Shown: one piece after another, positions 28,601-38,755 of the stretch
Position numbering within the stretch: the stretch's first letter is position 1
How the letters are laid out: each line of letters opens with the position of its first letter
Source of the DNA: Treponema bryantii
GTDB lineage: Bacteria > Spirochaetota > Spirochaetia > Treponematales > Treponemataceae
DNA length: 64,000 nucleotides
Direction: 5' to 3'
Assembly: GCF_900113965.1 (NCBI RefSeq)
Contig: NZ_FORI01000004.1
Coordinates: forward strand, 62,001 to 126,000
The notes under the pieces: generated by a model
Databases searched by the model: none
Told to the model about the DNA's origin: nothing
Seen by the model: the letters and a program-made list of their open reading frames with translations, nothing else
Made by a program: the position numbers and the translations under genes

Positions 28601-28606
28601 ATTATA
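28601..28606 (-). promoter_or_regulatory. -10 box of tmk, predicted leaderless
   Basis: TATAAT on the minus strand, seven bases before ATG 28593. No convincing -35 is seen 17 bases upstream. Confidence 0.45.
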
Positions 28607-28650
28607 AAGGGTTGTTTGTTTTTATACTATATTATAAACAAAAATTCCGA

Positions 28651-28656
28651 TATAAT
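28651..28656 (+). promoter_or_regulatory. -10 box for the tamB-bamA operon
   Basis: TATAAT at 28651-28656, 12 bases before the tamB ATG. The -35 region is poor. The tmk -10 lies 45 bases away on the other strand, so the two promoters are closely divergent. Confidence 0.45.
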
Positions 28657-28668
28657 AGATAGGCTAAA

Positions 28669-31600
28669 ATGGGCTCATTATACAAAAACGGCCGTGTCCG
28701 CAGTTACATTATGATTCTCCTCGTCCTTGCAGCACTGCTGATTTCTGCCCCGGTAAAGAAAATCATTACCAGTGGCGTAAATGAAAGAATTAACGGCTTT
28801 ACAACTCTGCTTCACGAAAAAACTGGGCTCAGCATCTCTTATGAAAAGCTTTCTCCATCTCTTCTTTCCAACTTTTATATTCACAATATCAAGGTTTTTG
28901 ATGATGATGGAAATCAGCTGCTGTCTGTAAATAAAACAAGGATAACCTACAGTATTTTTAATCTGCTTAAAAAGGATTTACAGAAGGGGATTTCCAGCGT
29001 AGTTATTGATGGTATTAATCTTGATGTTGATGAACTTGTAAAACTGGCAGAAAAGTTCAGTACTTCAGGGGAGTCTTCACAGGGGCTTGCGGAAATCAAA
29101 AAGATTATTCCGGGTAATATCAAGCTTAAAAATATCTATCTTGAATATAACGATGAGAATGTCAGCGCGCTTTTGAACCTCAAAAATATTGGCGTAAGCA
29201 ATTCTCTGAAAAAAAATACAATTGATATTCAGGCTGATGCGGTTTTGAATACCAAGATTGCGGCAATTAAGCGCAATATTTCCGGTAAACTTGCGCTTTC
29301 GGGCTCTGTAACTGATGTTTTTGACGGTTCTCAGCTTAATCTTAAGCTCCGCGACTTTACAGACGGTGATTTCAGGCTTAATAAACTGAATCTACACGCT
29401 TCTTACACCGGCGGCACTGTGGAAATGCACACTATTCAAGCGGTAAATCCTATTTCGCTTGGTGTTTTTTATGATTTTAATAAGGGCGACGTAAATGCTC
29501 AGCTTCGCCTTGAAAAGCTTAAGCCTCTTTCGCTGCTTACAATTAACTCTAAACAGATGGAACTCAGAAAGTTTCGCGACCTTACTGTCACAACAAACAC
29601 TATCGTAAAGTGTAATATAAATAATAAAACTCTGAACTTTATTACAGACACAAATGCTTTAGTGCCTGACGAAGTTTTCCCTGGCGGAGCAGAGCTTAGT
29701 CTTTCACTTTATGGAGACGAAAAAAAGGCTGAATTAACTAAACTGTCTGTAAATGGAGAACGCTGTTCTGCCGCGGCCAAGCTTTCGCTGGTATATGATA
29801 CTGCGCAGATTTCGGGATACATTGAAGTTCCGGAATATCAGCTTCCAAACGGAAATATCATTTCTACAGAAGTTTATTTTGACCCTCTTGATAAGGGCTT
29901 TATGGCTTTTTCTCCTCAGCTTTTTGTGGGTAACCGCTCTTTGTCTGCGCTTCAGCTTAAGGTTCTGCCTCAGTCAGACTCCTATGATTTTACCTTTGAG
30001 ATTTATGATTACTCACATCTGGAAGAACTTGAGCCTGGAATGATTAAGGTTGACGGAAGTTATCTTAATGCTTCAAGTTATTTCCAGACAAATATCACTT
30101 TGAGCAGTCTTTATCTGGACAGTATGGCAGCACTTGCGGCTCAGTTCCTGCCGGAAGATGATGCTCAAACCGTTACTTCAATTCAGAAAAATCTTGAGCC
30201 GTATCTTTTATCTGGTGATATTTATGCATCAACAGACTTAAAGACCTTCTCGTATAATATTCCGTACGTTCTGCTTGCTAACACACAGGCCGATAACCAG
30301 GCGCTTATGTTTGCGCTCAACGGTACAGATTCAAGCATTCAGCTTAATCAGCTTTCCCTTATCGTTGGAAACTTTGCCCTTGAAGCCTCAGCTTCCCTGG
30401 ACAGCGCACCGGATTCTTCAGATAAGTTCTTTACTGCAGATATTAATATAGATTCCATTCCATATCATTTCTCCGGAACAATCATGCCAGAAATCATAAC
30501 AGTTACAGGCGATTACGGAACTGATATAGAAATGCGAATTAAGGAAAATAATGCCTTTGACGGACATCTTTTATTTAAGAGCATTCCGGTAAAGTTTCTG
30601 GATAAATCAATAATCTTTTCTACAGCTGCAAACTTTGCTTATGATAAGGAAAACGGCCCCTCTCTTCAGATATCTCAGCTGGAAGTTGAACTTGCAGATG
30701 GCAATGTTTCTGTAAATCCAAAGCTTGTAGTGTCGGGTAGTGCAACTAAATATGGCGCTCGAATGGACACAATTGCCTATTCAGACTTTTATTCAGTGCT
30801 TGAAGGTACAGCAGACGCCATTTTGAATATAAATGAAGATGTTTTTGATTCTATTGGTCTTGCAATGAATCTTCATAATCCTATTACTGATGAAATGATT
30901 ATTATTGATGGAAGTATTTCGAACCCTGAACATCTTCCAATGACAAAGGATAATATCCTTAAATATATCTATCTGAATCTTCAGATGCAGCTTAAAAACT
31001 TCAGCCTCAGCCGCTTTGTAGAGCAGAGTAACGATAATAATATAATTTCTGGAATGCTTTTTACATCGGGAACGCTTGAACATCCTTACATCGCATTAAA
31101 TGTAGATTCCCTCTCAGTTCTTGTCGCCGCTGAAATGCTTACAGGAAAAGGAAACATAGTAGTAGAAGACCGCGATATCACAATTTCAGATTTGAGCATT
31201 AATTATGATGGAATGGATTTCTCTAATATTCAGGCAACTGCATCACTTACAGATATGACTGTAAACGCAACCGGTGAGTTTAATTATGGAGTAATGGATA
31301 AAACTCTGTATGCACCGCTTACTTTGACAATGGATAATGCAATTGTTCCAGAGGGAAAACTGCTTCCAGATTCGTTTACAGTAACTCTTACAACGCCGGC
31401 GTTCGGCGGTTCTCTGATCAAAAAGCCGTTCCCGCTTTCATTCTCATTCCTTTATGCTAATGATATTTTCTCTATTTATTCTTCAGATAACTGCGGCCTT
31501 TATGGAACTTATACAAAAGACGGACTTCTTGAGCTGAACCTTGATAATAAGAACTTTATCTCTGCAAAAATGGATGGACTTGTAGACCTCAGGGTAATGA

Positions 31601-33036
31601 ATCTTGAGATGTACGATATTTTAGTAGATATTCCGAAAGCCTGTGCAAATCTTAATATTGATGATCTTTTGGTTGCCGAAAGCGGTCTGTTTGCCGGAGA
31701 CTTTGTAATTACCGGAACAATCAATGATCCGGAGCTTAACGGAAGTGCAAATATTGTTTCTCCGGTAATTAAATGCCCTATGGTATTCAATAAACAGAAA
31801 ATATCTGCTCCTCAAATTTCAATGAATATCATAAGTAATGAAATTCAGATTCCAGAGACCATACTTTCATTAAAGAATAATCAGCGGCTCCTTGCGGCTC
31901 TTACTATATATCTTAATAAGTGGAATCTTGACCATCTGGAAGGCACCTTCAGTTCATATAAAACAGACCTCATTCCTGTCAACTTTAAGACAGACGTAGT
32001 TTCTCTCAACGGAAATGTTTCTTTGAATGTTGATATGTATATGGAAAATGATGTTGTTGAACTGACGGGTAATATTGCCGGTGAAAATGTAGACCTTGCC
32101 GTCCAGTTGTTCGCGCTTGCTAATCTTTCTTCGGGCGCGGAAGATATGGCAATGCCGGTACAGGTAGTTACAGACCTCGATATTACTCTTGGAACCCATG
32201 CTTCGGTACGTCTGGATCCAGTTTTGAGATGTGTTTTTGTTCCGAATACAACTATGAAGGTGGTTGTAAATCAGCCGGAAGATTTGTATATGATAGACGG
32301 AGAGCTTAAATTCAAGTCCGGAGACATTGCATATCTGAACAGAAGCTTCTATATAAAATCTGGAAATATTAAATTCAATAAAGATGATATTGCAAACCCG
32401 ACAATTACTGTAAACGCAGAAACTCGCGAAAAAGATGACCGCGGACAGACAGTAAAAATCGTTATGGCTGTAGAAGAGCAGGAACTTCTGGATATGCAGC
32501 CTCGATTCTCATCAATTCCTGCAAAATCTGAAAACGAAATTCGTTCACTTTTAGGTCAGATTGTTATGGCAGATTCAGATACAGCCGGTGACTTCCTGTT
32601 TGCCGCATCAGACTATGCAATCCAGTCTACCGTAGTTCGCCAGGCAGAAAACAAGTTGCGGGATTTGCTTAATTTTGATATATTCTCTTTACGAACAAAT
32701 GTATTGCAAAATACATATAACTATAGTATTGAAAGAAATTCTACAAAAGAAAAGATTTCTATTGGTAACTTTCTTGATAATACAACTGTTTATATAGGTA
32801 AATACCTCGGCAGTTCATTATATGTTGACGCCATGCTTCATGTATCTTTTGAAGATGGTGATGCAAATAATATTGCAGCTGCTGGTAAAATGTTGTTCCA
32901 GCCAGAATTTGGTATGGAACTGGAGTCTCCATTTGCAAATATACGTGTAAATATGGCTCCTGATATTAATGCTTTATTAAAAAATCAATTTGTTCCTTCT
33001 ACGTCAGTAACGCTTTCATGGAAATACGCTTTTTGA
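28669..33036 (+). CDS. tamB: TamB-like translocation/assembly module protein
   Basis: 1455 residues. One N-terminal membrane anchor (MILLVLAALLISAP) is followed by long stretches of short amphipathic beta strands, as in AsmA/TamB bridge proteins. The last ~350 residues carry the TamB (DUF490) domain with LDPVLRCVFVPNTTMKVV, AYLNRSFYIKSGNIKFN and AKSENEIRSLLGQIVM. TamB-type proteins span the periplasm and help deliver lipids or barrel proteins to the outer membrane. It is followed 22 bases later by bamA, the standard tamB-bamA neighbourhood in spirochaetes. Confidence 0.9.
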   Translation: MGSLYKNGRVRSYIMILLVLAALLISAPVKKIITSGVNERINGFTTLLHEKTGLSISYEKLSPSLLSNFYIHNIKVFDDDGNQLLSVNKTRITYSIFNLLKKDLQKGISSVVIDGINLDVDELVKLAEKFSTSGESSQGLAEIKKIIPGNIKLKNIYLEYNDENVSALLNLKNIGVSNSLKKNTIDIQADAVLNTKIAAIKRNISGKLALSGSVTDVFDGSQLNLKLRDFTDGDFRLNKLNLHASYTGGTVEMHTIQAVNPISLGVFYDFNKGDVNAQLRLEKLKPLSLLTINSKQMELRKFRDLTVTTNTIVKCNINNKTLNFITDTNALVPDEVFPGGAELSLSLYGDEKKAELTKLSVNGERCSAAAKLSLVYDTAQISGYIEVPEYQLPNGNIISTEVYFDPLDKGFMAFSPQLFVGNRSLSALQLKVLPQSDSYDFTFEIYDYSHLEELEPGMIKVDGSYLNASSYFQTNITLSSLYLDSMAALAAQFLPEDDAQTVTSIQKNLEPYLLSGDIYASTDLKTFSYNIPYVLLANTQADNQALMFALNGTDSSIQLNQLSLIVGNFALEASASLDSAPDSSDKFFTADINIDSIPYHFSGTIMPEIITVTGDYGTDIEMRIKENNAFDGHLLFKSIPVKFLDKSIIFSTAANFAYDKENGPSLQISQLEVELADGNVSVNPKLVVSGSATKYGARMDTIAYSDFYSVLEGTADAILNINEDVFDSIGLAMNLHNPITDEMIIIDGSISNPEHLPMTKDNILKYIYLNLQMQLKNFSLSRFVEQSNDNNIISGMLFTSGTLEHPYIALNVDSLSVLVAAEMLTGKGNIVVEDRDITISDLSINYDGMDFSNIQATASLTDMTVNATGEFNYGVMDKTLYAPLTLTMDNAIVPEGKLLPDSFTVTLTTPAFGGSLIKKPFPLSFSFLYANDIFSIYSSDNCGLYGTYTKDGLLELNLDNKNFISAKMDGLVDLRVMNLEMYDILVDIPKACANLNIDDLLVAESGLFAGDFVITGTINDPELNGSANIVSPVIKCPMVFNKQKISAPQISMNIISNEIQIPETILSLKNNQRLLAALTIYLNKWNLDHLEGTFSSYKTDLIPVNFKTDVVSLNGNVSLNVDMYMENDVVELTGNIAGENVDLAVQLFALANLSSGAEDMAMPVQVVTDLDITLGTHASVRLDPVLRCVFVPNTTMKVVVNQPEDLYMIDGELKFKSGDIAYLNRSFYIKSGNIKFNKDDIANPTITVNAETREKDDRGQTVKIVMAVEEQELLDMQPRFSSIPAKSENEIRSLLGQIVMADSDTAGDFLFAASDYAIQSTVVRQAENKLRDLLNFDIFSLRTNVLQNTYNYSIERNSTKEKISIGNFLDNTTVYIGKYLGSSLYVDAMLHVSFEDGDANNIAAAGKMLFQPEFGMELESPFANIRVNMAPDINALLKNQFVPSTSVTLSWKYAF

Positions 33037-33057
33037 TGTGGGAAGTAGGAGTTTTTA

Positions 33058-35457
33058 ATGTATCGAAAAGTTTTAGCAGCTCTTTTCTTAATGTTTGTAT
33101 CTGTATTTGCACTTTCGGCACAGAGTGATGAATGGTATTGGAATCAGCCAATTTCAAAGATTGATTTCAATGGACTTAAGAATGTAAAAAAATCAGATTT
33201 GAATGGTGTTGTAAGTTCATATATTGATTCACCTTTTACAGATGAAGTTTATAACGATATTCTTGACCGTCTTTACAGTCTTGAATTCTTTGAGGATATT
33301 ACTCCTTACGCAAAGCATGCTTCTAGTGATAAGTCAGATGTACTTCTCGTTTTTGAAGTAGTTGAAAGACCAACAATTAAAGACATTAACTTCCTCGGAA
33401 ACCATAAAATCAGAAATGGTGAACTCCGCGAAACAATCAAAAATAAAACAAGTGATATTTATATTGAATCAAAAGTTCTTATTGATGAACGACTTATCCG
33501 TAACTTCTATCTTAAGAAGGGATATAACGCTTCATACGTAACTCATAGTATTGAAGAAACTCCTGAAGGAATTATCATCAACTTTGAGATTTCAGAAGGA
33601 AGCAGTTCTGTAATCCGCGAAATTCAGTTCTCAGGAAATACAATTGTTTCAAGCCGTGCTCTTAAAAGAAAGCTTGCCTTAAAGGAAGTTGGTCTTTTTA
33701 AGGACGGTGCATATCAGCCTTCTACAATGGAGCAGGATAAGCAGACTATTATTAAATACTATCAGGAACATGGTTATGCAGATGCCAATATTCTTGATGT
33801 AAAAATCGATACAACCTTCAATGAAGAAAAGCAGAGAGATGAACTTACAGTTCTCTTTGTAATTCAGGAAGGTGCTCAGTATACCTATTCAGGACTCAGA
33901 ATTTCTGGAAATGAAGTTTTCTCAGAAAAAGAACTCCTCAAAAATAAAAAGCTCAAGGAAGGACAGATTTACAACGGAACAAAGTTCCAGGAAGATTTGC
34001 AGAATATCCAGAGCGTTTATCATGAAAATGGTTACATGATGAATGAGTTCTATACAGTTCCTGTAAAAGATTCTGACCGTCATGAAATTTCTTATGACAT
34101 TACAATCAAAGAACATTCCCGCAGCCACATTGAAAACATCATTGTTAAGGGAAATACAAAAACAAAAGACTTTGTAATTAAACGTGAAATTCCTATTGAG
34201 CCGGGTGATACATTCTCTAATGATAAAATCATCAACGGTATGAGAAACCTTATGAACCTGCGCTACTTCTCAAGTATTGTTCCAGAAGCAAAGCAGGGTA
34301 CAGAAGAAAACCTTGTAGATTTGATCTTCTCTGTAGAAGAGCAGTCTACTTCTTCGGTTCAGTTTGGTTTGACTTTCTCTGGTGCTACAGAGCAGGCGGG
34401 AAGCGCACTTCCAATCTCTTTGTTTGCAAAACTTGAAAACTCAAACCTCTTTGGTGAAGGTCGTACAATTGCAGCTGCTACAACAATTGCAACTGGTGAA
34501 CAGTCAATTGACTTCTCTTATTCACAGAACTGGATTGGTAAATATCCTATTGCTTTCCATTCTGCAATTTCATTCAGCCATGCAAAAACAGCAAGCCTTG
34601 TAAACTTCTGGTCTCCTAATCTGGAACTGGTTCAAAACAGATACTATATGTCTTACCACGATTGGAGTACAACATTCAGTACAGGTCTTTCAAGAAGATG
34701 GACTCCTGACTATGCTGTAATTACTCTTGCCGGTGGTCTTTCAACTTCTTTGCAGCGCAATGTATTTGATGAATCTGTTTATGTTCCTGTTGAAACTACA
34801 GTTTCTTCTTATGCTAACCGCTGGGGTGTTTCTAACTCAGTTTATGGAAGTTTGTCTATCGATAACCGTGATTTGAACTATGACCCAACTAAGGGATGGT
34901 TCTTAAATGAAAGAGTTACCTGGTACGGTCTTATTCCAAACCTTGAAAAAGAATTCTTTATGAGATCAGATACAAAGCTTGAAGGATATCTTAAGCTCAT
35001 TGATCTTCCTGTAACTGAAAACTGGAGCTTTAAGCTTGTTCTTGCAGGTTATACTGGTTTGTCTACAATCATTCCTGTTCAGAATGGTATTAATACTAAG
35101 AATGCACTTTATATCGATGGTCTTATTAATGGTCGTGGATGGAGTGAGGCCTATTCAGATGCAACTGGTCTTGCTATGCTTTCAAACAGACTTGAGCTTA
35201 GAATTCCAATTGTTCCTGGAATTGTAGGAATTGACGGTTTCTGGGATGCAGCTGCAGTAACTCCAAAACTTCAGGATATGAAGAACCTTGGTATTGATGA
35301 CTTCTATTACAGCTTTGGACCTGGAATCCGCTTCCTTATTCCACAGCTTCCATTGCATCTCCTGTTTGCATGGAGATACAGAGTTGAAGACGGAAAGCCA
35401 AAGTTTGCTGATCAGCCATTCAACTTTGTACTTTCATTTAATATTGTGAACTATTAA
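33058..35457 (+). CDS. bamA: Outer membrane protein assembly factor BamA
   Basis: 799 residues with a signal peptide (ALFLMFVSVFALSAQ). Residues ~30-420 hold five POTRA repeats, for example IKDINFLGNHKIRNGELRETI. The Omp85 barrel fills the rest, ending in a terminal strand LSFNIVNY. The lid-loop type motif is read as GRGWSEAYSDATGLAMLSNR. BamA inserts beta-barrel proteins into the outer membrane. AGGAG precedes the ATG. Confidence 0.95.
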   Translation: MYRKVLAALFLMFVSVFALSAQSDEWYWNQPISKIDFNGLKNVKKSDLNGVVSSYIDSPFTDEVYNDILDRLYSLEFFEDITPYAKHASSDKSDVLLVFEVVERPTIKDINFLGNHKIRNGELRETIKNKTSDIYIESKVLIDERLIRNFYLKKGYNASYVTHSIEETPEGIIINFEISEGSSSVIREIQFSGNTIVSSRALKRKLALKEVGLFKDGAYQPSTMEQDKQTIIKYYQEHGYADANILDVKIDTTFNEEKQRDELTVLFVIQEGAQYTYSGLRISGNEVFSEKELLKNKKLKEGQIYNGTKFQEDLQNIQSVYHENGYMMNEFYTVPVKDSDRHEISYDITIKEHSRSHIENIIVKGNTKTKDFVIKREIPIEPGDTFSNDKIINGMRNLMNLRYFSSIVPEAKQGTEENLVDLIFSVEEQSTSSVQFGLTFSGATEQAGSALPISLFAKLENSNLFGEGRTIAAATTIATGEQSIDFSYSQNWIGKYPIAFHSAISFSHAKTASLVNFWSPNLELVQNRYYMSYHDWSTTFSTGLSRRWTPDYAVITLAGGLSTSLQRNVFDESVYVPVETTVSSYANRWGVSNSVYGSLSIDNRDLNYDPTKGWFLNERVTWYGLIPNLEKEFFMRSDTKLEGYLKLIDLPVTENWSFKLVLAGYTGLSTIIPVQNGINTKNALYIDGLINGRGWSEAYSDATGLAMLSNRLELRIPIVPGIVGIDGFWDAAAVTPKLQDMKNLGIDDFYYSFGPGIRFLIPQLPLHLLFAWRYRVEDGKPKFADQPFNFVLSFNIVNY

Positions 35458-35464
35458 ATTTTGT

Positions 35465-35509
35465 TATAATATAACAGTAACGACGGTGGTTGAGCTTGTC
35501 GAAACCACC
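35465..35509 (+). promoter_or_regulatory. -10 box and hairpin repeat ahead of ompH
   Basis: TATAAT at 35465-35470 could start an ompH transcript near 35477. Downstream, GGTGGTT (35485-35491) pairs with AACCACC (35503-35509) around an 11-nt loop, forming a hairpin just before AAAGGA of the ompH ribosome binding site. The sequence (GGTTGAGCTTGTCGAAACC) resembles another genome-scattered palindrome I remember from other bacteria. Confidence 0.5.
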
Positions 35510-35525
35510 AGAAAAGGATTACGAA

Positions 35526-36050
35526 ATGAAAAAAAATTTTAAGATAATTATTTCTCTTTGTATTTTTGCTCTTTGCAGTCTTCCTGCATTCTCTCAGCAG
35601 ATTACAAAGTTTGGAGTAGTAGATACAGCAAAGGTTTACCAGGCTTATTTTACAAGTTCAGCTCCTATCAGAAGCTATGAAAAAAAGAAAGCTGAATTCC
35701 AGGAAGAAATTAACAATCAGGTTGAGCAGATTAAAAAGCTTCAGCAGAAAAAGGTTGAATTAACAAATTCCGGTAATGAAGCACAGGCTTTAAAGATTGA
35801 AGCAGAAATCACCAAGAAAACAGACTATCTCACTGAATATACAAACGCAAAAAACTTTGAGCTTGAATCTATGCAGAAAACTCTGCAGAACTCAGATGAA
35901 TTTTACAAAAAGCTTTATAACACACTCGCTAAAATTGCAGAGAGTGGAAGCTACAGTATGATTTTGAGTCTGCAGGAATCAAATGCAATTCTATGGTATT
36001 CTTCTTCTGTAGATATTACCAATCAGGTTATTCAAGAGTTAGGATACTAA
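35526..36050 (+). CDS. OmpH/Skp-like periplasmic chaperone
   Basis: 174 residues from ATG 35526, which gives a signal peptide (IIISLCIFALCSLPAFS); an earlier TTG at 35490 would sit in the hairpin repeat. The mature part starts FGVVDTAKVYQAYF, the usual OmpH/Skp entry, followed by a long charged coiled coil (KAEFQEEINNQVEQIKKLQQ). Skp holds unfolded outer-membrane proteins for BamA, matching the position directly after bamA. AAAGGA lies 7-8 bases before the start. Confidence 0.88.
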   Translation: MKKNFKIIISLCIFALCSLPAFSQQITKFGVVDTAKVYQAYFTSSAPIRSYEKKKAEFQEEINNQVEQIKKLQQKKVELTNSGNEAQALKIEAEITKKTDYLTEYTNAKNFELESMQKTLQNSDEFYKKLYNTLAKIAESGSYSMILSLQESNAILWYSSSVDITNQVIQELGY

Positions 36051-36071
36051 AATCAGGCCAGGATAAAGGAA

Positions 36072-38693
36072 ATGGCTGACGAAGAAAATCTCACCCCGAT
36101 GATGATTCAGTATCGGGGAATTAAAGAAAAATATAAAACCGAGATTGTGTTTTTTCGCCTCGGTGATTTTTATGAAATGTTCGATGAAGATGCGGTAGAA
36201 GTATCGCGTCTTTTGAATTTAACATTAACACACCGCGCTTCCAGACCTATGTGCGGTATTCCTTATCATGCAGCAAAAATCTATATTGCACGCTTACTCC
36301 GTCTTGGGAAAAAGATTGTTATCTGTGAACAGGTAGGTGAAATTCCAAAGGGCGGAAAAGGCATTACTGAACGCAAGGTAGTAGAAATAATTACTCCTGG
36401 AACTGCAGTAGAAGCTGAATATCTTGACGGTAACCGTGCAAATTATCTTGCAGCTCTTTCAATCTCAAAAGCAAAAGCAGGTTTCGCATTTATTGATGTA
36501 ACTACCTCAAGCTTCCGTGCAACCTCATGGCCAGCTTCTAAGATGGCAGAAAACTTTGGAAAGGAATTAAACAGAGCAGCTCCAAGAGAACTTCTTCTTC
36601 CAGCTTCACTAAAAAATAATGAAGCAATAAAAACTGTTCTTTCTGCTTACGGTTCAATTTCTGTTTCTTATTATCCAGACTGGGATTTTTCTGCAGAGGT
36701 TTCATACAAAAAACTTATAGCTCAGTTTAAGACTGCTAATCTTAAAGCCTATGGTCTTGAAGAAGACAGCCCTGAAGTTGTTCCTGCTGGCTTCCTTCTT
36801 GATTATCTTGAAAAGACAACAAATGCCGCTCTTCCTCACGTAAGTTCAATACGTGTTTACAGTGACAGCGAATTTTTAATTATGGATGATTCTTCACGCC
36901 GCAATCTTGAAGTTATTTCAAATATGCGTGATGGAACTTCCCAGTATACACTTTTAGAATGCGTGGACTTTACAAAGACTGCTATGGGAGGAAGACTTCT
37001 CCGTAACTGGCTTTTGTTCCCGCTTACAAATCTTCGTCAGATAGAAGACCGTCAGAGCAAGGTTGCAAGCTTTGTAGAAAACCGTCAGCTGCTGGACAAA
37101 GTAAAAGCTGATTTAAGCGGTATCCTTGATGTTGAACGTCTTGCCGGCCGCATTGCAATGGAACGTGCTCATGCAAAAGATCTGCAGGCACTTCGTTTCA
37201 GTCTTGAAAGCTGGAGTCGCGTAAAAGAATATCTTGGTCAGTATGATTTTTCTTTTGTGTCTGATGAAAACAGTCATGCAATCTGTTCTCTGATTGAAAA
37301 AGCAATTCTCGATGATCCTGCAACTTCTTTAACTGACGGCGGAATTATTAAGGCAGGCTGGTCAGAAGAACTTGATCACTGGCGTGGTGTACACGATAAC
37401 TTTAATCAGATTCTTGCAGAATACGAAGCAGAAGAAAAACAGAAAACTGGTATCTCAACACTTCGTGTAAAATATACAAACGCTGCAGGCTATTTTATAG
37501 AAGTCAGCAAGGGAAAGCTTTCAAGTGTGCCTTCGCATTTTATTATGAGACGCGCTCTTGTAAACGGTGACCGCTATACTACTGAACGTCTTCAGCAGCT
37601 TGAACAGGAACTCAACGAATCCTCAACAAAAATTCTTGAACTGGAGCGAGACCTTTTTGTTGAAATCAGAACTTCTCTTGCAAAATACATTCCTTATCTT
37701 CTTCAGATTGCAGATGAAATTGCAAATACTGATGCAGCCTGTTCTTTTGCACAGGCTGCAATTGAACATAACTGGGTAAGACCAGAAATTGAAGATACTC
37801 CATATTTTGATATTAAAGATGGCCGCCATCCGGTTGTTGAAAATCATCTTCCTACCGGAGAGTTTGTTCCTAATGATGCGCTGCTTTCTGCTAAAGATGA
37901 GGCGGTTCCTTCCTTCGCTTTGATTACTGGTCCAAATATGGCCGGTAAGAGTACTTACCTAAGACAGAATGCTCTTATAGCGCTTCTTGCACAGACAGGT
38001 TCTTATGTTCCTGCAAAATCTGCAAGACTTGGAATTGTTGACCGTATTTTCTGCCGTGTAGGTGCTTCAGATAACCTTGCAAAGGGTGAATCTACCTTCC
38101 TTGTAGAAATGACCGAAACTGCAAATATTCTTCATGCTGCAACCTCACGTTCTCTTGTAATTATGGATGAAGTAGGGCGTGGTACTTCTACAGAAGATGG
38201 TCTTGCAATTGCCCGTGCGGTTTCTGAATATCTGCTTGATACAATCGGCTGTAAAACTTTCTTTGCGACACATTACCACGAACTTTCAAGAATGGAACAT
38301 CCTCAGCTCAAAATGCTTTGTATGGACGTTCTTGAAAAGAATGGTTCGGTTGTATTCCTTCGTAAGGTAAAAGAGGGTGTTACAGAAAACTCATATGGTA
38401 TTCATGTAGCAAAGCTTGCTGGTATTCCGCAGAATGTTATAGACCGTGCCAATGTAATCCTTGCTCATATCCAGGAAATGGCAGCGGATAATCCTATCCT
38501 TCTTGATGATCTTCCAAAAAATACAAAGACAGGTGGAGCACAGGCTGCGCAGCCGGCACCTGTAACACCAGGACTTTTCAGCGATGAAGAAATTATTATT
38601 TCAGAGATTCTTTCAACTGATACAGATAACCTTACTCCGCTGAACGCCCTTCAGGCTATTGCCCGCTGGAAAAAAGCACTCTCCGGCCTTTAA
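36072..38693 (+). CDS. mutS: DNA mismatch repair protein MutS
   Basis: 873 residues, full length. The mismatch-reading motif FFRLGDFYEMF lies near residue 27, with the Phe and Glu that contact the mispair. The ATPase P-loop GPNMAGKSTYLRQ is near 619, followed by FLVEMTETANIL, DEVGRGTSTEDG and the ATHYHEL motif. MutS1 recognises mispairs and recruits MutL. It starts 21 bases after ompH. Confidence 0.97.
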   Translation: MADEENLTPMMIQYRGIKEKYKTEIVFFRLGDFYEMFDEDAVEVSRLLNLTLTHRASRPMCGIPYHAAKIYIARLLRLGKKIVICEQVGEIPKGGKGITERKVVEIITPGTAVEAEYLDGNRANYLAALSISKAKAGFAFIDVTTSSFRATSWPASKMAENFGKELNRAAPRELLLPASLKNNEAIKTVLSAYGSISVSYYPDWDFSAEVSYKKLIAQFKTANLKAYGLEEDSPEVVPAGFLLDYLEKTTNAALPHVSSIRVYSDSEFLIMDDSSRRNLEVISNMRDGTSQYTLLECVDFTKTAMGGRLLRNWLLFPLTNLRQIEDRQSKVASFVENRQLLDKVKADLSGILDVERLAGRIAMERAHAKDLQALRFSLESWSRVKEYLGQYDFSFVSDENSHAICSLIEKAILDDPATSLTDGGIIKAGWSEELDHWRGVHDNFNQILAEYEAEEKQKTGISTLRVKYTNAAGYFIEVSKGKLSSVPSHFIMRRALVNGDRYTTERLQQLEQELNESSTKILELERDLFVEIRTSLAKYIPYLLQIADEIANTDAACSFAQAAIEHNWVRPEIEDTPYFDIKDGRHPVVENHLPTGEFVPNDALLSAKDEAVPSFALITGPNMAGKSTYLRQNALIALLAQTGSYVPAKSARLGIVDRIFCRVGASDNLAKGESTFLVEMTETANILHAATSRSLVIMDEVGRGTSTEDGLAIARAVSEYLLDTIGCKTFFATHYHELSRMEHPQLKMLCMDVLEKNGSVVFLRKVKEGVTENSYGIHVAKLAGIPQNVIDRANVILAHIQEMAADNPILLDDLPKNTKTGGAQAAQPAPVTPGLFSDEEIIISEILSTDTDNLTPLNALQAIARWKKALSGL

Positions 38694-38755
38694 TATTTTT
38701 CATTTTTTTCTCAAAAAACTTCCGTTTTTCTTAATGTTTGCACCATAGTATATAT

